From Paludibacter sp. (GTDB taxonomy: Bacteria; Bacteroidota; Bacteroidia; Bacteroidales; Paludibacteraceae), in the NCBI RefSeq assembly GCF_009712605.1, contig NZ_WASO01000014.1, positions 372,001 through 436,000 of the forward strand: 64,000 nucleotides of DNA, in the 5' to 3' direction. Positions 16,302 to 25,088 of the stretch are shown here, in pieces. A program made the translations under genes and the position numbers. The notes beneath the pieces are model-generated. The model did not search any database and was not told where the DNA came from. It worked only from the letters and a program-made list of their open reading frames with translations. Position 1 is the stretch's first letter. Every line of letters starts with the position of its first letter.

Positions 16302-16320
16302 TAATTGACTTTGTTTTAAA
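16131..16320. repeat. Degenerate 21-bp tandem repeat with 42-bp alternation
   Basis: About nine 21-bp units in a row on the plus strand, each with an AA(C/T)AAAT core followed by a T-rich part. Units end alternately in GATC and GTTT, so the higher-order unit is 42 bp. Copies differ at several positions each, so the array is old. On the minus strand the period keeps one frame open (the heptad ORF). Confidence 0.75.
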
Positions 16321-16325
16321 AAGAA

Positions 16326-16364
16326 ACGGAGTAATACGGCCTTTTTCGGGCTATATTACTCCGT
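16326..16364 (-). terminator. Intrinsic terminator of tgt
   Basis: Perfect 11-bp arms ACGGAGTAATA (16326-16336) and TATTACTCCGT (16354-16364), extended inward by GCC/GGC. On the minus strand the stem is followed by TTTCTTTTT. It starts 22 bases after the tgt stop. Confidence 0.75.
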
Positions 16365-16385
16365 CGATATGTTTGGATGCGCTGT

Positions 16386-17516
16386 TTACAGGCGTTGCGA
16401 TACCTGGCGCACCATTTGTGGCTTCCAGCTGCTGAAGTCGCCGGCAATGATATGTTTGCGCGCTTCGCCTGCCAGCCAAAGATAGAAGGCCAGGTTGTGA
16501 ATCGAGGCTATCTGCATGGCCAGAAACTCCTGGCTGTGGAACAGATGACGCAGGTATGCCTTGGAATAGAACGAGTCGACATAAGAAGTGCCCGCGGGAT
16601 CGATGGGCGAAAAGTCGTCTTTCCACTTCTCGTTCTTCATGTTCATTATACCCTGACTGGTAAACAACATTCCGTTGCGGCCATTGCGGGTGGGCATCAC
16701 GCAATCGAACATATCGACTCCCCGCTCAATTCCCTCCAAAATGTTGGCGGGCGTACCCACTCCCATCAGGTAGCGCGGACGGTCTTTGGGCAGAATTTCG
16801 TTCACCACCTCTATCATCTCGTACATTTTGTCGGTCGGTTCGCCCACGGCAAGGCCGCCAATGGCATTCCCTTCACGGTTTTGCGAGGCGATAAACTCGG
16901 CCGACTGCTTCCGCAGGTCAGGATAAACACAGCCCTGAACAATAGGAAAATAGGTTTGCGAATATCCGTACTTCGGTTCTGTTTCGTCGAAATGCGCAAG
17001 GCCGCGTGCCAGCCAGCGATGGGTGAGTTCCATCGATTGTTTGGCATAATCGTAATCGGCCGTTCCGGGCGTGCATTCGTCGAAGGCCATAATGATATCG
17101 GCCCCGATAGTACGCTGAATGTCCACCACATTTTCGGGAGTGAAAAGGTGTTTCGATCCGTCGATATGCGAACGGAAGTGTGCGCCATCCTCTTTCAGCT
17201 TGCGATTGTCGCTAAGCGAAAATACCTGATAACCTCCACTGTCGGTGAGTATAGGTCGATCCCATCCGTTGAACTTGTGCAGTCCGCCGGCCTTCTCTAT
17301 AATGTTCAAACCCGGACGCAGATAAAGATGGTAGGTGTTCCCCAGAATAATCTGCGCTTTAATATCCTCCTTCAGTTCGCGCTGATGCACCGCTTTCACC
17401 GAACCTGCCGTGCCCACCGGCATAAAAATAGGCGTTTCAATAGTTCCGTGATCGGTGGTTATTACTCCTGCACGTGCATTTGACTTCGAATCGGTATGTT
17501 GTAATTCAAAATTCAT
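16386..17516 (-). CDS. tgt: Queuine/preQ1 tRNA-guanine transglycosylase
   Basis: 376 residues, normal length. Tgt swaps guanine 34 of tRNAs with GUN anticodons for preQ1 on the way to queuosine. The general base aspartate is D92 in TDSGGYQVFS; the substrate pocket has AFDECTP (about 144-150) and GGLAVGE (220-226); the nucleophile is D271 in MFDCVMPTRNGRNG. Oddly, the zinc-binding cysteines usual near residue 302 (C-x-C-x2-C after DP) are absent: the segment reads DPAGTSYVDSFYSKAYLRHL, while the later histidine of the site (ASIHNLAFYL) remains. I recall the same in other Bacteroidota enzymes. A long open frame on the opposite strand is a shadow. Confidence 0.97.
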   Translation of the reverse strand: MNFELQHTDSKSNARAGVITTDHGTIETPIFMPVGTAGSVKAVHQRELKEDIKAQIILGNTYHLYLRPGLNIIEKAGGLHKFNGWDRPILTDSGGYQVFSLSDNRKLKEDGAHFRSHIDGSKHLFTPENVVDIQRTIGADIIMAFDECTPGTADYDYAKQSMELTHRWLARGLAHFDETEPKYGYSQTYFPIVQGCVYPDLRKQSAEFIASQNREGNAIGGLAVGEPTDKMYEMIEVVNEILPKDRPRYLMGVGTPANILEGIERGVDMFDCVMPTRNGRNGMLFTSQGIMNMKNEKWKDDFSPIDPAGTSYVDSFYSKAYLRHLFHSQEFLAMQIASIHNLAFYLWLAGEARKHIIAGDFSSWKPQMVRQVSQRL

Positions 17517-17614
17517 AAGAATATGTTATTCCAAAATTTATTTGTTCCGAGATTCCATAACGGAACACTTTTCTGCTTTTCTTTAATATTGATTTTTACT
17601 TCTTTGGTTATCAG

Positions 17615-17711
17615 CCCCTCCCAACCTCCCCTAAAGGGGAGGAATAAGACTGTGAAATGAGTTAATTGTGCTCATTTTGCATGGTTAGAGCCCCATTTAG
17701 GGGGTTGGGGG
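17615..17711. repeat. CCCCTAAA-type intergenic inverted repeat, copy 2
   Basis: Left arm at 17615-17642 contains a self-complementary CCCC TAAA GGGG core; right arm 17688-17711 (CCCCATTTAGGGGGTTGGGGG) is the imperfect complement of the left arm. Same family as the element at 15123-15226, about 2.4 kb away. It fills most of the mtaB-tgt gap. Confidence 0.7.
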
Positions 17712-17758
17712 TAAATCAAAGCATGCTTACAATTTTTATCCGCTATATTGAGTACTGT

Positions 17759-19099
17759 TTACTGCGCACTGTGTACTAACTCGCAGTCCAGACTCATCAT
17801 TCCATGATCTTCTTCGGGGTGAAATCCTTTCAGCACCACTTCTTCAATGGTGTTGATCTTCGATTTGTCATAGGGAGCCGACACACGCACGTAGTTATCC
17901 GTAAAACCGTGCATCCATTCGCCTTTCCGAGCTGATTCCCAAAGCACCTTCGCGCTCTTCCCTATCTGACTTTCGTAGAATGCCCTTGTTTTCCGTTCCG
18001 ACAGCTCGTGCAGCCGTTCGCTGCGCTGCTTGCGCACGTTTATTGGCACGGTGTAGTCTATTTCCAGTGCTTTGGTACCGGGACGTTCCGAATAGGTGAA
18101 AACATGCAGTTGCGAGATGGGCAGACTTTCGATAAAACGATAGGCATCTTCGAAATGTTCGTCCGTTTCGCCCCGCACGCCTACAATTACATCCACGCCG
18201 ATAAACGCATCAGGCATTACGCGCTTGATTTCCGTAATGCGTTCGGCAAAGAGTTCGCGTTTGTAGCGGCGACGCATCAAACCGAGTATCTCATTGTTGC
18301 CCGACTGCAAAGGAATATGATAGTGAGGCACAAAGTGTGATGATTTTGCTGCGAAGTCGATAATTTCGTTCGTGATCAGATTTGGTTCGATACTACTAAT
18401 ACGGTATCGTTCAACACCTTTTACATTGTCAAGCGCTTGTACCAGTTCAAAGAAGGTTTCTCCGGTCGATTTACCGAAATCACCAATATTGATGCCCGAC
18501 AAAACGATCTCTTTTGCCCCTTCGGCGACTGCCTGTTCGGCAATCTTTACCGTGTCGGCAATGGTTCCGTTGCGGCTCTTGCCCCGAGCAAAGGGAATGG
18601 TGCAATAACTGCACCGATAGTCACATCCGTCCTGCACTTTGAGGAAAAAGCGGGTACGGTCGTCGTGCGAAACCGAAGGATGAAACGCTTTCACGTCGTC
18701 GATAGCGGTAGAGTGTACCTCTCCCCGACCCTTTTTATGCAAATCCTCGATAAAGTTGAGCACGTCGAACTTTTCGTTGGCTCCGAGCACCAGATCCACG
18801 CCCTCTATTCCGGCAATCTCTTCGGGTTTTAACTGAGCATAGCAGCCCGTCACCACCACAAAAGCATCAGGATGGTTGCGTACCATCTTGTGGATGGCCT
18901 GACGGCATTTTTTGTCGGCAATATCGGTCACCGAGCAGGTATTAATTACGCAGATGTCGGCCTGTTCTCCGGCGCGCACCTTGCGAAACCCCGCATCGGA
19001 CAATGTTTTGCCAATGGCGGAGGTTTCCGAAAAATTGAGGCGGCATCCCAACGTGAGGTACGCCGCTTTTTTATCTGTAAATTGTGAAGTATCGATCAT
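17759..19099 (-). CDS. mtaB: tRNA t6A37 methylthiotransferase MtaB
   Basis: 446 residues, three-domain methylthiotransferase. N-terminal MTTase domain cluster cysteines C19, C55 and C86 (TLGCR, NTCSV, TGCYAQ); radical SAM cysteines C159, C163, C166 in GCDYRCSYC; C-terminal TRAM-like part. It converts t6A at position 37 of ANN-decoding tRNAs to ms2t6A. The TLGCRLN start and the ERYRISSIEP...IPLQSGNNEIL signature point to MtaB rather than MiaB or RimO. tsaB, needed to make t6A itself, is 6 kb away. Starts at the ATG at 19099. Confidence 0.93.
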   Translation of the reverse strand: MIDTSQFTDKKAAYLTLGCRLNFSETSAIGKTLSDAGFRKVRAGEQADICVINTCSVTDIADKKCRQAIHKMVRNHPDAFVVVTGCYAQLKPEEIAGIEGVDLVLGANEKFDVLNFIEDLHKKGRGEVHSTAIDDVKAFHPSVSHDDRTRFFLKVQDGCDYRCSYCTIPFARGKSRNGTIADTVKIAEQAVAEGAKEIVLSGINIGDFGKSTGETFFELVQALDNVKGVERYRISSIEPNLITNEIIDFAAKSSHFVPHYHIPLQSGNNEILGLMRRRYKRELFAERITEIKRVMPDAFIGVDVIVGVRGETDEHFEDAYRFIESLPISQLHVFTYSERPGTKALEIDYTVPINVRKQRSERLHELSERKTRAFYESQIGKSAKVLWESARKGEWMHGFTDNYVRVSAPYDKSKINTIEEVVLKGFHPEEDHGMMSLDCELVHSAQ

Positions 19100-19183
19100 A
19101 AATTAGTGGTTAGTGGTAAGGGATAAGTGGTAAGTGTATTTGTTGCATTCTCCAACATCCAAATATTATTCTACAAGATTATA

Positions 19184-19723
19184 TTATTCCTCATTGACAA
19201 CAATCCATTGATTATCATCCTGCCGCAATACAATCCTTTTAATTTTATCGCTTCGTTTATTTGTTTCTTTTCTTCCATATTGTACGATTGCATACCTTTT
19301 ATTTGCTGAAAACACAGGAATCCAGAAATAAAATGAATCAGCCTGAGTATATTTTTGATACGTTATTGCTTTGAGTGCTATTAGTGTATTTGTATTACGG
19401 AAATCCTCAAATTGCCGGATTATAGACAGAGAATCCTGTTTGGCATCATTGTTGGATTTGAATCTATCTAGTATTTCGCTAACCGAAAAACACAAAGGAG
19501 CCGGAGGTTGAAGTCGATTTGTATCAACAGGAAAGCAGCCTACCAATTGTTTTTTGATTAAACAGGAACTGATGGAATCGTGTTGGGAAACAGCATTTAT
19601 GACCGGAGTATACAAAGATGCGTAAGACCCCAATTGTTCCTTCTGCTGACGAACAGTATTTGTACAAGATGTACCTATTACCCATGTCGACAGTAAAATC
19701 ACAAACAATCTGATTTTCCACAT
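19184..19723 (-). CDS. Lipoprotein of unknown function, 179 aa
   Basis: The ATG at 19723 gives a clean lipoprotein signal (WKIRLFVILLSTWVIGTSC). The open frame extends to 19921, but the extra part overlaps the acyl-CoA ligase gene and lacks a signal. The mature part has a helical segment, then PLCFSVSEILDRFKSN and a strand-rich end with FYFWIPVFSANKRYAIVQYGRK and QWIVVNEE, which looks like a compact alpha/beta domain. No family recognised. It follows the ligase by 14 bases. Confidence 0.65.
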   Translation of the reverse strand: MWKIRLFVILLSTWVIGTSCTNTVRQQKEQLGSYASLYTPVINAVSQHDSISSCLIKKQLVGCFPVDTNRLQPPAPLCFSVSEILDRFKSNNDAKQDSLSIIRQFEDFRNTNTLIALKAITYQKYTQADSFYFWIPVFSANKRYAIVQYGRKETNKRSDKIKRIVLRQDDNQWIVVNEE

Positions 19724-19737
19724 AGACTTATCTTCTA

Positions 19738-21630
19738 TCAAAATACATTCTGCAAATTCCTTTCGTTCAGCATATTCTTTCCTTCGGCGGTGTAGAGGGA
19801 ATCGATGGTTTCGGCATAAACTTCTTCCACTTTTCCGCGCACTACCTTCATAGTGCTGTTTACCATGTGATTTTGTTCGGTAAACGGTTCGGGCAATACG
19901 GCAATTGTTGTAGGTAGCCATCGCTCAGGAAACATTCCGGCATGTACGCCTCCGGCTCTGAACTTGTTTATTTCGTTTATAAGCAGTTGCACAGCCTCTT
20001 TTCGACCTTCGGGTGAGTCGGATGCATGTTTGATATGGCGTTTGAGAGCCTCTTTATTAGGCACAATTAATGCCGTGGTATAGGCATCCTGATTATTGTG
20101 TAACACTACCTGATCGATATGGTGTGTCATCGAGACCAAGGCCTCTTCGATACCCTCGGGACTGTATTTTTCGCCGTCGCTACCGATCAGCAGACTCTTG
20201 AAACGCCCCAACACATAGAGATAGCCGTCGCTGCTCATATATCCCATATCGCCGGTGTAAAGCCAGCCCTCTTTTACCGTGTCGGCTGTCGATACGGGAT
20301 TCTTCCAGTAGCCGGCCATCACGTTTTCTCCACGGATAACGATCTCGCCTTTCTCTCCGGCAGGTAATTCTTTGCCATCGCTATCAAGAATTTTGATGTC
20401 AAGTGGTTGTACTAACACTCCCGACGATCCGAATTTATGGCTGACCGGAACATTGGAAGAGATAATCGGTGTCGCTTCCGATAGTCCATATCCTTGAAAC
20501 ATCGGTATGCCGATAGCATAGTAGAATTGCTGTAAATCTTTGTCGAGCAACGCACCGCCACCAACAAAAAACTGCAAATTGCCGCCAAAACTCTCTCGTA
20601 ACTTTGAAAAAAGAATATTATCGAACCAGGTAACCAATGGTTTGAGCATACATCTCCACCCTGCCCCTTTGTTCCATCCGTCCTGATTGTAGATATAAGC
20701 TACTTTCAGTGCGATGTGAAACAGTCGGTTGAGCGCTTTACCCTGCGCACGCACACCATTCTCGATATTTTTACGGAAATTCTTGGCCAATGCCGGAACA
20801 CTCAGGATCATGTGCGGCTTTATCTCCTTAATGTTGACCGGAATATTGCGCAATGTCTCCAGCGGTGATTTACCCACCTGCACGGTTGCCACTCCTGCAC
20901 CACATTTCATAAAAATGTAAAAGCCGGCCACATGTGCGAAGCAGTGATCGAGCGGCAGGATGACCAGCGTGCGCCATGTTTCCGGTATAATCAACAGGGT
21001 CAACGCCTGTTCGATATTGGCAGTATAATTGCGATGCGTCAGCATCACACCCTTGGGTTCGGCAGTTGTACCGGAGGTATAAGTAATGGTTGCCAAGTCA
21101 TCATTTTTCAACGATTTGGCTATTGATAGAAATTCCTCTTCCGAATGATCTTTCAGGTATTGATCGCCGGCCTGTAATACATCGTCAATGAATAGCTCTT
21201 TTGCGGCATATTCTTCCTGTCGATCAAATACAATCACTTTTTGCACAGCAGGTAACTGATCGAGAATAGTGCGTATCTTGGGCAACTGATTGCCTGAAAC
21301 CATAATATACTTTACATCGGCATGTTGCAGACGAAACAACAGATCGTTGCTCTCTTCCAGTTTGATAGAAAGCGGCACATTGATAGCCCCGGCGTAAAAC
21401 ATGGCCAATTCGCCCATAATCCACCAGTTGCGGCCTTCGGACAACAATGCCATCGCGTCGCCTTTGCGTACTCCGATGGCTTGTAAACCAGCTCCCAGGC
21501 GGTAAACCAGCTCACGGGTCTGCTTGTATGTAGTTTCCTGAAACTTATCAGTGATTTTTTCGAATAAAAAGGGACGCTCGGCATATTTCTTAACCGATTC
21601 CTCGAAAAGATTGATTAACGTTTTCTCCAT
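19738..21630 (-). CDS. AMP-forming long-chain acyl-CoA ligase family protein
   Basis: 630-residue adenylate-forming enzyme. The P-loop-like A3 motif TITYTSGTTAEPKGVM is at about 181-196; A5 is GYGLSEATP; A7 is (Y)TGDMGYMSSDGYLYVLGR; the catalytic C-terminal lysine region is less clear (LIVPNKEALKRH). It activates a fatty acid as acyl-AMP and transfers it to CoA. The N-terminus (LFEESVKKYAERPFLF) and length fit the FadD15-like long-chain branch. It precedes a lipoprotein and follows a patatin on the same strand; a patatin could release the fatty acids that this enzyme activates, which is inference. Confidence 0.9.
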   Translation of the reverse strand: MEKTLINLFEESVKKYAERPFLFEKITDKFQETTYKQTRELVYRLGAGLQAIGVRKGDAMALLSEGRNWWIMGELAMFYAGAINVPLSIKLEESNDLLFRLQHADVKYIMVSGNQLPKIRTILDQLPAVQKVIVFDRQEEYAAKELFIDDVLQAGDQYLKDHSEEEFLSIAKSLKNDDLATITYTSGTTAEPKGVMLTHRNYTANIEQALTLLIIPETWRTLVILPLDHCFAHVAGFYIFMKCGAGVATVQVGKSPLETLRNIPVNIKEIKPHMILSVPALAKNFRKNIENGVRAQGKALNRLFHIALKVAYIYNQDGWNKGAGWRCMLKPLVTWFDNILFSKLRESFGGNLQFFVGGGALLDKDLQQFYYAIGIPMFQGYGLSEATPIISSNVPVSHKFGSSGVLVQPLDIKILDSDGKELPAGEKGEIVIRGENVMAGYWKNPVSTADTVKEGWLYTGDMGYMSSDGYLYVLGRFKSLLIGSDGEKYSPEGIEEALVSMTHHIDQVVLHNNQDAYTTALIVPNKEALKRHIKHASDSPEGRKEAVQLLINEINKFRAGGVHAGMFPERWLPTTIAVLPEPFTEQNHMVNSTMKVVRGKVEEVYAETIDSLYTAEGKNMLNERNLQNVF

Positions 21631-21651
21631 GTACGGTTGATTCGTGTAATT

Positions 21652-22551
21652 TTAGTTTTGCGGCAGAGAAATAACTGGTATTTCAGCAGGTACAGATGGT
21701 TTCTTATCGGCATACTTCAACATTTCGGGATGCTCTGCGAGATATTTCTTCACGATAATGTAGCCGTTCATATAAATATCTTTGTAACGCCCATAACTAA
21801 AAGAGCTTATCTTTTTACTGTGCGGAATATTAATCAAAAAGTCGCACATATCGGCACCCTGTTTTGAATTATGGGCAAGCATCACCTTCACTGTCTTATT
21901 TAATACACTGATAGGACCTGTCAACTTCATATCGTGATCGTATGTATCTACATTTATGCCGATTACAACATCACAAAGAGGACGGATAGGTTGTGTAGGA
22001 ATATTGTTTAACGCCCCTCCATCCACATAACTAACAGAATCAATCATAATCGCATCAAACACGCCCGGAATAGAAGCCGAAGCCACCACATATTCACTCA
22101 ACCGTTTTCCGTGCCCAAAATAGGCCGCCTGACCGTTAGTAAGATCAGTTGCACAACAGAAAAACCGTTTGGGCAGGCTATCAAAATCATCACTCGGAAT
22201 ATATTTCTTCAATACGGTTCGCAAGGCATTGTGAGTCGACAGACCAGTAGCATCGCTGTGTGGCAATACTTTAATAAGTTTGCTCTTTTTGTACATTTTT
22301 TCGTTCTGCGTCATTATCAGAATCTGGTGCGGCGAGTATCCTGCCGCATAAAAAGAGCCAACAACAGCACCCATGCTGGTTCCGGAAACAAACTGCGGAT
22401 GAAATCCGGCTTCCTCAAGTGCCTGCAATGCCCCGATATGAGCAAAGCCAAGCGCTCCACCACCACTCAGCGTTACGCCAAGACGCATTTGTTGTGCAAA
22501 CGAGGCCACAACAAAGCTTGATAGTAAAATAAAAAGATAAAATTTCTTCAT
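21652..22551 (-). CDS. Secreted patatin-like phospholipase (RssA-type)
   Basis: 299 residues from the ATG at 22551, with a signal peptide (FYLFILLSSFVVASFA before QQ). The catalytic Ser-Asp dyad is visible: oxyanion loop SGGGALGFAHIG at 29-40, nucleophile S59 in GTSMG, and aspartate in DGGALNN near 185. These enzymes hydrolyse acyl esters of lipids. The signal peptide places it in the periplasm or outer membrane. Shorter than the PlpD-type proteins, with no barrel. Ends 21 bases before the acyl-CoA ligase start. Confidence 0.88.
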   Translation of the reverse strand: MKKFYLFILLSSFVVASFAQQMRLGVTLSGGGALGFAHIGALQALEEAGFHPQFVSGTSMGAVVGSFYAAGYSPHQILIMTQNEKMYKKSKLIKVLPHSDATGLSTHNALRTVLKKYIPSDDFDSLPKRFFCCATDLTNGQAAYFGHGKRLSEYVVASASIPGVFDAIMIDSVSYVDGGALNNIPTQPIRPLCDVVIGINVDTYDHDMKLTGPISVLNKTVKVMLAHNSKQGADMCDFLINIPHSKKISSFSYGRYKDIYMNGYIIVKKYLAEHPEMLKYADKKPSVPAEIPVISLPQN

Positions 22552-22606
22552 CTTCAGACGTTTAATTTGTGATATGGAATACAAAACAACGTGAGTTTCG
22601 TGGTTT

Positions 22607-25039
22607 TTAGGGTCGGTTCAAATAGCTGAGTACATACTTCAATTCTCCGTACGATAACGCCCCCTGAAGCGCTTCATAAGCCGGTGTGAGCCCCACGGTT
22701 TCTGCCGATTTGAAGTAATCCAACGCTTTCCGAAGCTTGTCATCCGGCAGCAACACCGCAATATCGATCTTTTCTTCTTTCACAAAGCGTGCCAAGTGTC
22801 CTTCAATGGTAGTAAGTGTCAATCCCCGCTCTTTGGCAATAGCTGCGGCATTCAAGCCGCTGGTAAATAGATTATATGTAACATCGAAGGTGCTGACTTT
22901 TCCTTCCGGCTCTTTTTCGTCGGTCTCCACCACAATGGCAAGCCCCTTTTCCTGCATGTACCCGGTAATAATATCAATCAATTCGTCGCCATATTCACGG
23001 ATTCGTTTTGCACCAAAACCTTTTATCGACTTGAGCAACTTCTTATTTGTCGGAAGTTTGGCAATCAATTCGTCCATCGACTTCTGCCGCAATACATCGT
23101 AAGGCTGCACGTTTTGTTGGTCGGCAGTAGCATTACGCCAGGCTCGCAACTTCAGTAACAGATCGGGATGAGCCGAAGATTTCAATGAGGCCGGTTTATA
23201 CTTTTCAGTTTCAGGCTTATCTCCTTTCAGGATAGCTTTGGCTCTTGCCGAAAGATATTCGCTCAGTCGAAAACCATCAGCACAACTCTTCAGTGCCTGT
23301 TTTTTGCCAACGATTTGTTCTTTCAGTTTATCCAATGCATCAGAAATACTCTTTCGAATCGCTTTGTTGTCCGTCTCAAACTCCAACGCATCCACGTCGG
23401 CCATACAACGATCGATTTTCTCCCCGAAAAAGAAAGTTGCTTTTCTGATTCGCTCCTGCAACAGGGGATTATTTTCCACATCTCCGTTCTGTGCAATCAA
23501 TTCGTTGATCTGAGAATGAAATTTTATGCCAATTTCAACAATCTCCTGATTAACAAATTCTTTTGTGTTGCGAATAGTCACATGAATGTTTCCACTTACA
23601 ACCTGTTCGTTTTCTCGCAAACGGTATATCAGGTTGATAATCTCTTTTTGCAACGGAGTAAAGTCGAACAGATCGATTAATAACTCCTGCATGTAATATT
23701 GCTGCGCCGTCCGCAATGATTCCTGCGATGGAGCATTCGCTTTTTGCTGACGGGTAAATTGTTCTATTTCCGAATTGCTTACCAAACTATTCTGGTGCAC
23801 CGGTGTGCTGAGCACCAATCCATCCAGCGAACGACAACGGCTCAGAGCAACATACACCTGTCCGTGAGCAAAAGCAGCCCGTGCGTCTATCACTACTTTA
23901 TCGAAAGTCAGACCCTGGCTTTTGTGAATGGTAATGGCCCAGGCCAGTTTGAGCGGATATTGCTCAAAAGTGCCGATCACTGTCTCAACAATCTCTTGCG
24001 TTGCATCGTCGATGGTGTACTGCATGTTGTTCCACTCCATCGGATGCACAGCAATAATGCGCTCTTCTCCTTCGCTCTGCACATAAATCGTTTCATCGTC
24101 GATGGAGGTTATTACCCCGATTTTTCCATTAAAATAGGCTTTTTCGGGCGACGAATCGTTTTTGAGGAACATTACACGGGCTCCCGGCTTCAGTTCCAGC
24201 TCGAAATCGGTTGGATACGAACTTTCGGGAAAATCACCGGTGACCTTTGCTTTGAAGAACCACGAGGCATTTTTCAGCTCCTTCAGGCGTTGATCGTTGA
24301 TGCGCTGTGCCTGATGGTTATGCGTGGTCAGCATTATATAGTCGTCGGCCTGAAAGCCCGGAATCGTACGCTGACGCAACAAATCGATCACTTCCGGCGA
24401 CAGTTGATTGTCTCGTACGGCATTGAGCAGTCCGATAAATTTTGCCTCGCTTTGACGGTAGATATGTTGTAGTTCTATAGTGACAAAACGGGTTTTACTT
24501 AAAGCTCTGCTTCCGTAAAAGAAATTGGTATCGTAATAGCGCTTCAGCACTTCCGAATCGGCATCGGTCACCACGGGAGGCAATTGTTGCAGGTCGCCGA
24601 TCATCAGCAGCTGAACACCACCAAAGGGCTTGTTCTTGTTTTTATAGCGGCGCAACACTTCGTCGATAGCATCGAGAATGTCGGCCCGAACCATACTGAT
24701 CTCGTCGATCACCAACAGATCCAGGCTCCGCAAAATATCAATTTTGATGTGTGAGAAACGGTATTGACGCTCGCTTTCGTTCTCTACCCTCGCCTCTTTC
24801 GGAATAAACGGCGTAAAGGGCAACGAAAAAAAGGAGTGGATAGTAACACCTTCGGCATTAATGGCAGCAACACCCGTCGGGGCCACCACAATCATGCGTT
24901 TCGGAGAAATCTCGCGCAACCGTTTCAAGAAAGTGGTCTTGCCCGTTCCTGCCTTCCCGGTCAGAAACAGGTGCTGATCGGTGCATTGAATGTATTGCAA
25001 TGCCAAATCTGCCTGTTCATTGTTTTGAAACGTAGTCAA
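22607..25039 (-). CDS. Pif1-like helicase with HRDC and HTH_40 C-terminal domains
   Basis: 810 residues. N-terminal superfamily 1B helicase core: Walker A GKAGTGKTT at 28-36, Walker B VIDEISMV near 112, GDLQQLPPV, and late motifs AWAITIHKSQGLTFDKV and YVALSRC. A central helical linker is followed by an HRDC-like domain (LRAWRNATADQQNVQPYDVL ... IKGFGAKRIREYG) and a C-terminal winged-helix HTH_40 (TYNLFTSGLNAAAIAKERGL). This build is common in Bacteroidota; Pif1 proteins unwind DNA, including G-quadruplexes, in replication and repair. The start is a TTG at 25039, as no in-frame ATG precedes the conserved FQNNEQADLAL. Confidence 0.88.
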   Translation of the reverse strand: MTTFQNNEQADLALQYIQCTDQHLFLTGKAGTGKTTFLKRLREISPKRMIVVAPTGVAAINAEGVTIHSFFSLPFTPFIPKEARVENESERQYRFSHIKIDILRSLDLLVIDEISMVRADILDAIDEVLRRYKNKNKPFGGVQLLMIGDLQQLPPVVTDADSEVLKRYYDTNFFYGSRALSKTRFVTIELQHIYRQSEAKFIGLLNAVRDNQLSPEVIDLLRQRTIPGFQADDYIMLTTHNHQAQRINDQRLKELKNASWFFKAKVTGDFPESSYPTDFELELKPGARVMFLKNDSSPEKAYFNGKIGVITSIDDETIYVQSEGEERIIAVHPMEWNNMQYTIDDATQEIVETVIGTFEQYPLKLAWAITIHKSQGLTFDKVVIDARAAFAHGQVYVALSRCRSLDGLVLSTPVHQNSLVSNSEIEQFTRQQKANAPSQESLRTAQQYYMQELLIDLFDFTPLQKEIINLIYRLRENEQVVSGNIHVTIRNTKEFVNQEIVEIGIKFHSQINELIAQNGDVENNPLLQERIRKATFFFGEKIDRCMADVDALEFETDNKAIRKSISDALDKLKEQIVGKKQALKSCADGFRLSEYLSARAKAILKGDKPETEKYKPASLKSSAHPDLLLKLRAWRNATADQQNVQPYDVLRQKSMDELIAKLPTNKKLLKSIKGFGAKRIREYGDELIDIITGYMQEKGLAIVVETDEKEPEGKVSTFDVTYNLFTSGLNAAAIAKERGLTLTTIEGHLARFVKEEKIDIAVLLPDDKLRKALDYFKSAETVGLTPAYEALQGALSYGELKYVLSYLNRP

Positions 25040-25088
25040 ATTTTTTGTAGTTCTAATTCTCTTTGAGATTTTACAACCGTAGCTATCT

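Noticed and set aside
16131-16320. 21-bp repeats as a CRISPR array
   Set aside because: No spacers, units too short and degenerate.
16377-17483. A 368-codon open frame on the plus strand opposite tgt
   Set aside because: It is the antisense of a conserved gene, has no family pattern, and tgt carries all catalytic residues in its own frame.
19100-19140. GGTTAGTGGTAAG-rich stretch after mtaB
   Set aside because: Low-complexity sequence of about 40 bases with no symmetry or gene; nothing further supported.
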